This document shows, piece by piece, positions 32,466-37,736 of a DNA stretch of 37,736 bases; the stretch's first letter is position 1; each line of letters starts with the position of its first letter. The stretch covers positions 1 through 37,736 of IMG/VR virus record IMGVR_UViG_3300003894_000483; one strand, 5' to 3'. The notes beneath the pieces were generated by a model. It ran no database searches. It was not told the origin of the DNA and was given only the letters and a program-made list of their open reading frames with translations. The DNA is from a virus. Made by a program: the position numbers and the translations under genes.

Positions 32466-34340
32466 ATGGAAGTGAGTGAAAAATGCCGCAATGCTGCAAT
32501 AGAGTATATAGAGTCCGGCGTCTGTGCTGTGCCGTGCCGAAGAGACAAAAAGCAGACATCTTTACCAAAAACCACACACCTGCAGAAACGGCTGCCGACA
32601 GAAGAGGAAGTCGATACCTGGGACTGGCCCAATGTGGGAATTATCACAGGCAAGATATCGGGTTTAGTTGTTGTCGACATAGACTCCGACAAGGCCATGG
32701 CGACAATCAAAAAGCGCGGCCTGGAATTACCAGAAACCCCTATTTTCCAGCGCACAAGCAGGGGTTTTCACTTGTTTTATGCCCACCCTATGGACATGGA
32801 GTATAAGACGAAAGCTGGAATAGGCGGCGTAAGCGGTGTAGACGTTCGTGCTGATGGTGGATTTTTAGCTGTACACCCCTCTGTAATACATGAAGACGAC
32901 GGGACGTTGAAAACTTATGACATGGTGCAGGGGTGCCGATTTGATGAACTACCCCTGCCGCCTGAATGGGTTTTAGAGCCGCGCAATCCCCACCAATCGC
33001 AGGTCATTGACTTATCCGGCGTCGGTAGGGCCCCGTCCTGGTATCACGGCGAATCCGGTATGCGTAATGATTCCATGTTTCGCCTGTGCTGCTCCTTGTT
33101 CTCCAAGGGGCACAGTGCGGAGGAGGTATACGCGTTGGCGCAGGGTGTTAATACCACATCCTACACACCGCCACTTCAGATCGAAGAAGTGCGCAGGTGT
33201 ATTGAGTCTGCGTCCAAGTATCGCGAGAACCCACTGGAGGCTACACCACAGGAAGAAGAAGGAGAGGTTACGGAGGAGTGGGAATTAGATGATCTTTCCG
33301 CGTGGAGGTTTTACATTGCTGAACGAAAGCCTCGTGAATGGCTCATCCCTGGACTACTTCCCAAGGTGAGGGTCGCCATTCTCGCGGGCCCCGGTGATCG
33401 CGGAAAAGGGTGGTTTTCAATTCAAATGGGCGTCGCTATGGCGTGCGGCACTCCTTTTATGGATCTTGAGATAGAGAATAAGAGGCGCGTGTTGATCATT
33501 AACCCGGAAGAAGAGTTTGACGATTATGTGGAGCGATTCTCTCCCTGTGTTCTTCGCCAGGTGGAACAACCGCCGGAACATAAAGAGGATTTAACTAAGA
33601 ACCTACATATACCCGCGTTTGATGAAATGATAGGTGTACAGCTTTATCCTGCCGACAGTTCTAAGCTCTATAGACGCATAATGAAGGCAGTGGAAAGGTA
33701 TGGAAAATACGACTTAATCGTATTGGATCCATTCAATAAACTTTTTTCCCTGGAGGAGTCCAATTCTCAGGAGTCGGCGACGGCTATCATAAAGGCATGT
33801 GATCGCTTATCGAAAGATACCGGAGCAACAATTCTTATCACTATGCACACGAACAAAGAAGGAGCTAAAAATCAATCTTCCAGCGCCGTTTCTGTTCTTG
33901 GTTCCGTTGCCTTCACTAACGCCGCAAGGCACGTTTTACAACTGGAACAACTTACAGAACCAGAGTTGAAGCGGTTCGGGTTGGAAAAGTCTGATGGGTG
34001 GAGGTTTGGCCGCCTTGAGATTTCCAAGGGTAATTATATACCCGCGCACTCTAAGCGAATCTGGTTTCTAGAGAAATCACGCGAAGAGGCTACGGCGGGA
34101 ACCTGGGGCATTATCAGTCCTGAGTATCTGCGGGATAAAATGGAAGATGTAAAGGCAGAGGTTCTTGCGTTACCTGTGGGTGTGAAAAAGTCGCAAGCCA
34201 TGGAAACAATACGTAAGGCTAACGATCTGTCGAAAAGAGCCACAAAAGCACTCTTTGACGGGCTGGAAATAGCTGGAGATTTAACATGGGAGAGGATTGG
34301 CAATTCTAACGTGCTATCAACAAAATCCAAAGGAACCTGA
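32466..34340 (+). CDS. Primase-helicase: Prim-Pol domain fused to RepA-like ATPase
   Basis: Bifunctional replication protein, 624 residues. Residues about 8-160 are a Prim-Pol domain: VVVDIDSDKA with the metal-binding DID at 71-73, GFHLFY with His102, and VDVRADGGFLAVHPS. Residues about 190-255 resemble a primase C-terminal module (NDSMFRLCCSLFSKGHSAEEVYALA). The ATPase starts near 293 (WLIPGLLPKVRVAILAGPGDRGKG) and has Walker B LIVLDPFNKLF and a helicase-like ILITMHTNKEG. Walker A reads GPGDRGKG, with Gly where Ser/Thr is normal after Lys314. The ATG follows the regulator gene by seven bases. It should open and prime the phage origin. Confidence 0.88.
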   Translation: MEVSEKCRNAAIEYIESGVCAVPCRRDKKQTSLPKTTHLQKRLPTEEEVDTWDWPNVGIITGKISGLVVVDIDSDKAMATIKKRGLELPETPIFQRTSRGFHLFYAHPMDMEYKTKAGIGGVSGVDVRADGGFLAVHPSVIHEDDGTLKTYDMVQGCRFDELPLPPEWVLEPRNPHQSQVIDLSGVGRAPSWYHGESGMRNDSMFRLCCSLFSKGHSAEEVYALAQGVNTTSYTPPLQIEEVRRCIESASKYRENPLEATPQEEEGEVTEEWELDDLSAWRFYIAERKPREWLIPGLLPKVRVAILAGPGDRGKGWFSIQMGVAMACGTPFMDLEIENKRRVLIINPEEEFDDYVERFSPCVLRQVEQPPEHKEDLTKNLHIPAFDEMIGVQLYPADSSKLYRRIMKAVERYGKYDLIVLDPFNKLFSLEESNSQESATAIIKACDRLSKDTGATILITMHTNKEGAKNQSSSAVSVLGSVAFTNAARHVLQLEQLTEPELKRFGLEKSDGWRFGRLEISKGNYIPAHSKRIWFLEKSREEATAGTWGIISPEYLRDKMEDVKAEVLALPVGVKKSQAMETIRKANDLSKRATKALFDGLEIAGDLTWERIGNSNVLSTKSKGT

Positions 34341-34347
34341 CCGACAG

Positions 34348-34399
34348 GGTATCCCATGATTATATACCCCCTAAAGGGGGAATATATAATCTGGGTACC
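34348..34399 (+). repeat. Long hairpin (22 bp) after the primase gene
   Basis: The arms pair as GGTA/TACC, CCCA/TGGG, GATTATATA/TATATAATC and CCCCC/GGGGG around a TAAA loop, with only two single-base bulges and one AA bulge. It begins eight bases after the primase stop. No T-run follows, so it is not a standard terminator. It could be an RNA processing or attenuation element, or a replication-origin hairpin. Confidence 0.7.
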
Positions 34400-34401
34400 C
34401 T

Positions 34402-34426
34402 CCCCTTGTCCTTGAAGGGACAGGGG
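34402..34426 (+). repeat. Second hairpin next to the long one
   Basis: CCCCT-T-GTCC pairs with GGACAGGGG around a TTGAAG loop, nine pairs and one bulged base. It starts two bases after the long hairpin, so the two form a tandem structure in the 141 bases between the primase and the next gene. Confidence 0.55.
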
Positions 34427-34481
34427 CTAAAGGTCGGCTTAAGCGGTTCCGAAGGAAGACAAATTGAAAGAGAGGAGAATC

Positions 34482-34757
34482 ATGAATAACTACAATCAAA
34501 ACTACTGCGCAGCCATCTGGTCTGAAACTGTAAACGACATCGGAGAACAAAGCAGAGGAAAAGTCGGGGAACTCTTCGACACCCTCGCCCCGTTCAATAC
34601 GGAAATAGACCAGATAGAAATGAAAATCAGTACAGCAATCATAAAAGGTGATGTTGATACGACTAAGAAAAGGTGCTCTGAGTGGAAAAGAGCACACTTC
34701 TGGGCGTTATCTAAGTGCACCCCTACACAACCTACTGCAAAAAAGCAGGAGGGCTGA
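34482..34757 (+). CDS. Small unknown protein, first of rightward accessory run
   Basis: Protein of 91 residues from the ATG at 34482, with GAGGAG seven bases upstream; a TTG six codons earlier is less likely. The sequence is mixed helical (EIDQIEMKISTAIIKGDVDTTKKR, WKRAHFWALSKC). It shows no motif I recognise. The gene follows the tandem hairpins and precedes the Lar-like gene by three bases. Confidence 0.7.
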   Translation: MNNYNQNYCAAIWSETVNDIGEQSRGKVGELFDTLAPFNTEIDQIEMKISTAIIKGDVDTTKKRCSEWKRAHFWALSKCTPTQPTAKKQEG

Positions 34758-34760
34758 GAA

Positions 34761-35048
34761 ATGTATAAAAGGAAACCAATAAAACCGTGCCCAATGTGCA
34801 GAAATACGAAAAAACGGTTCACCTCGCACCAGGGTAAGCAGGGAACCAGAATCAGAATGGCGTGCGCAGGCTGCGGTGAGTTTTGGGTAGAGCACGCAGA
34901 AGGTGAGGATCTTATAGTTGTTTGGCAGAGGGTCGCGACTGATTACGAAATGAATGAAGCGAATAACAGCGGTTACAGCAAGGCCGAAGAACTTGAGGAA
35001 AGGCTGGAAGCTGTTGAAAAGGCGTTGGAAGAGAGGGGGAAGAAATGA
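34761..35048 (+). CDS. Lar-like zinc-ribbon protein with coiled-coil tail
   Basis: Protein of 95 residues. The N-terminal part has PIKPCPMCRNT and MACAGCGEFW, then AEGEDLIVVWQRVA, the layout of Lar-type restriction alleviation proteins. Residues 72-93 form a coiled coil (AEELEERLEAVEKALEER). In the Rac prophage Lar counters type I restriction by boosting methylation; a comparable role is a guess here since the similarity is only in the zinc ribbon. Its stop overlaps the next ATG. Confidence 0.65.
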   Translation: MYKRKPIKPCPMCRNTKKRFTSHQGKQGTRIRMACAGCGEFWVEHAEGEDLIVVWQRVATDYEMNEANNSGYSKAEELEERLEAVEKALEERGKK

Positions 35049-35206
35049 GCGATTACATTTACAATGCATACGGGACAGTACGCCCGGTTGAGGTACTGCG
35101 GCATTTCGGCAGCCTGGTAATGATTCGCACTATTGATGGAGATGGTGATGTGTACGTTTGCTTGCCGCACGAGTTGAGAGAGGTTAAGAGGGCGAAGGTG
35201 TTGTGA
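35045..35206 (+). CDS. Small unknown protein (53 aa)
   Basis: A 53-residue frame that starts in an ATGA overlap with the preceding stop. The sequence YNAYGTVRPVEVLRHFGSLVMIRTIDGDGDVYVCL has a short beta-strand pattern and suggests a small beta-barrel, with a basic C-terminal helix (LREVKRAKVL). Function unknown. The overlap and the position in the run support its reality. Confidence 0.65.
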   Translation: MSDYIYNAYGTVRPVEVLRHFGSLVMIRTIDGDGDVYVCLPHELREVKRAKVL

Positions 35207-35242
35207 TGAAAAGCGGGTTTTGAAGTTACTTGGAGGGTGATG

Positions 35243-35482
35243 ATGGAAGAGAAGATAATCCAACTGGAAGCTAAAGTGTCAATCCTCCTAGAGTGCGTGG
35301 ATGATTTACAGATGCGCATAGAAGCGCTGGAATCTAAGACCCTGGACGAGCGAATCAAGGAACATGGGGGGAGACCCTGTTTTCGCTGTAGTCGGTATGA
35401 GGGCCATGCAAAGGGATGTCCTATCGGCAAACACACGCTGTGTTCCGCTTCCGGTGGACGAAGAAGGAGGGGTAAATCATGA
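35243..35482 (+). CDS. Coiled-coil plus zinc-finger small protein
   Basis: Protein of 79 residues from the ATG at 35243, chosen by GGAGG six bases before it; in-frame GTG and ATG codons just upstream are alternatives. Residues 1-40 are a coiled coil (IIQLEAKVSILLECVDDLQMRIEALE). The C-terminal half has CFRC and a CPIGKHTLC pair, then a basic tail (GGRRRRGKS), a plausible nucleic-acid-binding finger. Function unknown. Confidence 0.65.
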   Translation: MEEKIIQLEAKVSILLECVDDLQMRIEALESKTLDERIKEHGGRPCFRCSRYEGHAKGCPIGKHTLCSASGGRRRRGKS

Positions 35483-35607
35483 CAAAGAACTGTCCAGACT
35501 GCAAAAAACCAATGTTCTACTGCTCAAACGAGGACGGGACAGAGAAGGGCTGGTATTGCGATGACTGTGTTTATTGGATTGAGATACCAACGGAGCAGAA
35601 GAAATGA
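35479..35607 (+). CDS. Tiny zinc-ribbon protein (42 aa)
   Basis: The 42-residue frame starts in an ATGA overlap with the previous stop and follows GGAGGGG. CPDC (5-8) and CDDC (27-30) form a zinc ribbon with an extra Cys15 between them. No other motif is visible. Confidence 0.7.
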   Translation: MTKNCPDCKKPMFYCSNEDGTEKGWYCDDCVYWIEIPTEQKK

Positions 35608-35777
35608 TAAGCAAAGAATACGACAAAATCATACAGGCGCTAACCGGCAGAATAGACGGCTTCTTCATTCACATGACCTCCGAAGAGTTGGAGGTGTTTG
35701 ATCGCGAGTGTGATGAAGTGCTGTATCAAGTTATTAAACGGCGGGTTGTTCGCCAGGTTGAGAGGGAGATGGGATGA
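35604..35777 (+). CDS. Small helical protein (57 aa), unknown
   Basis: A 57-residue frame overlapping its neighbours at both ends by four bases (ATGA). It is predicted helical and charged: EYDKIIQALTGRIDGFFIHM, then YQVIKRRVVRQVEREM, ending basic. No family is recognised; the coupled overlaps are the main evidence for a gene. Confidence 0.6.
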   Translation: MISKEYDKIIQALTGRIDGFFIHMTSEELEVFDRECDEVLYQVIKRRVVRQVEREMG

Positions 35778-35953
35778 ATAAAGAGAGATTGATAGAACAG
35801 CTGAAAAAGATGAAAGAGGACGCGGAGGAGAAATACCAATGGGCAAAAAGAACCGGGGGTAGGGACTCTTATTCAATAAGCACAATGGCTTCATATCACG
35901 GTGAGGTTCTAGGCCTGGTTAAGGCCATTGAGACGATAAAGAGGGAAGAGTGA
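35774..35953 (+). CDS. Small helical protein (59 aa), unknown
   Basis: A 59-residue frame in ATGA overlap with the preceding gene; it ends in a GTGA overlap with the methylase start. It is rich in Lys and Glu (RLIEQLKKMKEDAEEKYQWAK), then has SYSISTMASYHGEVLGLVKAIETI. No motif is recognised. Confidence 0.6.
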   Translation: MNKERLIEQLKKMKEDAEEKYQWAKRTGGRDSYSISTMASYHGEVLGLVKAIETIKREE

Positions 35954-37107
35954 AGTTTCTCTCTATCTGCTCAGGGATCGAGGCAGCCAGTGTCGCATGG
36001 TTACCACTTGGTTTTGAGTGTATAGGGCACTCAGAAATCGAACCTTTCCCATGTAGGGTATTAGAGCATCATTACCCAGGGGTTAAAAACTACGGAGATT
36101 TAACGAAATGGAGAGAATGGAATGTACCAGAAAAGCCTGACATCATTGTGGGGGGTACGCCCTGCCAGGACTTCTCAATCGCAGGAAAACGAGAAGAAGG
36201 AGAACGCGCAGACCTTACGCACCAATTTATCGAACTTTGTGGAGAGCTACGGCCTGAATGGGTCGTCTGGGAAAACGTCCCTGGCGTACTATCCATGGAC
36301 GAAGGAAGAACATTTGCCCGAATCCTTCGAGGGTTTTCGCAACGCGGGTATGGGTGGGCTTACAGGGCTCTTGACGCTCAATACTTTGGAGTACCACAGC
36401 GACGCAGAAGAATCTTTCTTGTCGGACATTCTTCAGGAGATCCAAGATGTGCCGGAGAAATATTATTTGAGCAGGAAGGCTTGCGAAGGGATATTAAGAA
36501 GAGCGGAGAAGAGGGGGAAAGAGATTCCGAAGATATTAAAAGAATCACTAATTCAGGCGATAAATCGCTCTGCTTAAACGCTCACGGACATGGCAGGCTT
36601 GATTATGAATCCGAAACATTTATTTTCGAGCCAAGATCGCACGGAGTTCCGAGAATTTACAATAATGGAAAAAGCCCAACACTGAATACAGCGCAGCAGG
36701 GGCAAAGGCAGCCTTGTATCGCCTTCACTCAAAACGATGCCGGACGCGACGCAACTAAAAATGTTTCACCAACCCTTAGAAGTGGTGCGCGCCAGTGTGT
36801 GGCTGAGTTCACGGCGAAAGCTGGCGTTAAAAGTGGTTCAACTCATTTTGCGATAGAACAAGCCCCCACTATCAAAGCAGGGCAAACAACGGAAGTCCGC
36901 GGGACAGACGGGAAAATTTATTGGGTAAGGAGGCTAACACCAACAGAGGCCCTACGCCTCCAGGGTTTCCCGGACTCATACCTCAAAGACGTACCAGGAT
37001 ACAGCGACACTCAAGCATATAGAGCAATCGGCAATTCAAAAGCTGTCTCCGTAGTGCGGTGGATTGGTGAAAGGATAAAAAATGAGCATGACAAGAGAAG
37101 AGGGTAA
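35950..37107 (+). CDS. C5-cytosine DNA methyltransferase
   Basis: Transfers a methyl group to cytosine C5, probably guarding phage DNA from host restriction. Protein of 385 residues from a GTG that overlaps the previous stop (GTGA). Motif I FLSICSGIEAASVAW (3-17), motif IV GGTPCQDFS with catalytic Cys72, motif VI WENVPG (107-112), motif VIII PQRRRRIFLVG (149-159) and motif X IGNSKAVSVVRWIGERI near the end are all visible. The variable region between them (residues about 160-330) is the target-recognition domain, here with NGKSPTLNTA. A start from GTG is unusual but well supported by overlap. Confidence 0.93.
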   Translation: MKFLSICSGIEAASVAWLPLGFECIGHSEIEPFPCRVLEHHYPGVKNYGDLTKWREWNVPEKPDIIVGGTPCQDFSIAGKREEGERADLTHQFIELCGELRPEWVVWENVPGVLSMDEGRTFARILRGFSQRGYGWAYRALDAQYFGVPQRRRRIFLVGHSSGDPRCAGEILFEQEGLRRDIKKSGEEGERDSEDIKRITNSGDKSLCLNAHGHGRLDYESETFIFEPRSHGVPRIYNNGKSPTLNTAQQGQRQPCIAFTQNDAGRDATKNVSPTLRSGARQCVAEFTAKAGVKSGSTHFAIEQAPTIKAGQTTEVRGTDGKIYWVRRLTPTEALRLQGFPDSYLKDVPGYSDTQAYRAIGNSKAVSVVRWIGERIKNEHDKRRG

Positions 37108-37258
37108 ACTCCAAGACCTTATAGACAAAGGTAAATACTGCGAAGAGTGCGAACAGCCTATCCATGTATACGGCGGCTGGGACGAGCCCAGAGAACGCTC
37201 TTGTGGTTGTGGCTATGAACTTGATGGCGCTTGGTATGGAAAGGATGAGGAAGAATGA
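37082..37258 (+). CDS. Tiny zinc-ribbon protein (58 aa)
   Basis: The 58-residue frame begins inside the end of the methylase gene with AAAGGA upstream. CEEC (20-23) and CGC (41-43), followed by Gly-Tyr, give a plausible zinc knuckle around GGWDEPRERS. The tail is acidic. It ends in an ATGA overlap with the next gene. Confidence 0.65.
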   Translation: MSMTREEGKLQDLIDKGKYCEECEQPIHVYGGWDEPRERSCGCGYELDGAWYGKDEEE

Positions 37259-37416
37259 TACACACGGATAACGGTAAAGTACCATTGAAGGAGGCGCAGC
37301 GGATCCACAAAAGAGGAGGGCTGGACTACTCCCCTATAAAAGACAACAGCATACGGCAAAAAATAATCGCGCGGGTTGTACATTACATTGCGCCTATACC
37401 TACAGGAGAATCATGA
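37255..37416 (+). CDS. Small protein of a three-copy family (copy 2)
   Basis: A 53-residue frame in ATGA overlap with both neighbours. The sequence VPLKEAQRIHKRGGLDYSP then SIRQKIIARVV matches the pattern of copy 3, directly downstream, and of copy 1 at 29315: a short helix with Ala near its start, a Gly-x-Leu turn, then an Ile-Arg-x-Lys/Arg helix. A duplicated small DNA-binding-like module is possible. Confidence 0.6.
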   Translation: MIHTDNGKVPLKEAQRIHKRGGLDYSPIKDNSIRQKIIARVVHYIAPIPTGES

Positions 37417-37652
37417 GAGTTTTAGGACTGAAAGAGACAAGACAAGGAACGCAAGTGACTACTTTTGTAGTGACGGCAGAAGGCGTATTTACTCTACAGG
37501 CGGCGCGGGAATTGTACAGTGCGGGCCAGCTTACGTTTGACGCACTTTCCAAGAAGATACGCCAGAGAGTTATTAGAAAAGTTATCGGTGTACCTAACCC
37601 GTCATCTATCGAGGAGCACAGGGACTGGAAACCAAAGTACGGTACGGAATGA
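37413..37652 (+). CDS. Small protein of a three-copy family (copy 3)
   Basis: Protein of 79 residues. After a beta-rich start (TQVTTFVVTAEGVFTL) it has QAARELYSAGQLTFDALSK then KIRQRVIRKVIG, the shared helix-turn-helix-like pattern with copies 1 and 2. It starts in an ATGA overlap with copy 2 and ends in an ATGA overlap with the last, partial gene. Function unknown. Confidence 0.65.
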   Translation: MRVLGLKETRQGTQVTTFVVTAEGVFTLQAARELYSAGQLTFDALSKKIRQRVIRKVIGVPNPSSIEEHRDWKPKYGTE

Positions 37653-37736
37653 GCACGGATTTCGGATATGTAATATACGGAATGACGCTTGCAGCAGGGA
37701 TCCTGACACTAAGCGGGAACCTCTGTATATTAGCAG
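37649..37736 (+). CDS. Small protein with hydrophobic segment, cut by window edge
   Basis: Starts MSTDFGYVIYGMT in an ATGA overlap with the preceding stop and runs into a hydrophobic stretch (LAAGILTLSGNLCILA) before the window ends after 29 codons. It may be a small membrane protein; too little is visible to say more. Confidence 0.5.
   Translation, partial: MSTDFGYVIYGMTLAAGILTLSGNLCILA

Noticed and set aside
36122-36577. 151-residue frame inside the C5-methylase gene
   Set aside because: It lies wholly within the methylase reading frame, which carries all catalytic motifs; the alternative frame has no recognisable domain.

Overview
The window has two unlike parts that meet at a sharp junction near position 7487. 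Bases 1-7487 are ordinary bacterial chromosome: a divergent tail-specific protease (prc), a long Hsp70-related protein, a serine acetyltransferase and a clpS-clpA pair. Prc, ClpS and ClpA together suggest a Gram-negative, proteobacterium-like host; I cannot name a genus. clpA stops being clpA after about 364 residues, in the middle of its first AAA+ module.

Bases from about 7490 to the right edge are a tailed-phage genome with a long non-contractile (siphovirus-like) tail. On the minus strand, read from 26.5 kb leftwards, lies a textbook late operon: HNH nuclease, small and large terminase, portal, prohead protease, major capsid, a probable decoration protein, connector, head-tail joining proteins, two tail-tube-like proteins, the G/GT tail chaperones with an A9 slippery run, tape measure, tail-tip proteins, NlpC/P60 peptidase, a 1663-residue tail-tip protein and a tail fibre cut off at the junction. 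A terminator (26617-26644) and a candidate promoter (26572-26599) separate this operon from the leftward early operon (26.8-32.1 kb), which carries DNA-processing genes: a Sak4-like ATPase, a probable ssDNA-binding protein, a Cas4-like iron-sulfur nuclease, a RuvC-like resolvase, a DNA methylase, a GH73-like lysin and several tiny zinc-ribbon proteins.

A Cro-like repressor gene at 32252 sits beside a perfect palindromic operator (32192-32206) that overlaps the -35 boxes of two diverging promoters. Rightwards follow a primase-helicase, two large hairpins (34348-34426), and a run of very short, stop/start-overlapping genes with a C5 cytosine methylase. The window ends inside this run. No integrase, excisionase or CI-type repressor is visible.

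The main points for a second look are: the junction, where clpA and the phage tail fibre are both broken at the same spot (chimeric join or unusual integration); a six-bladed Kelch propeller inserted in a loop of the tail-tip protein; an Ig-like domain inserted in the head-tail connector; three small paralogous proteins on both arms; seven tiny zinc-ribbon proteins; and a long hairpin after the primase gene.
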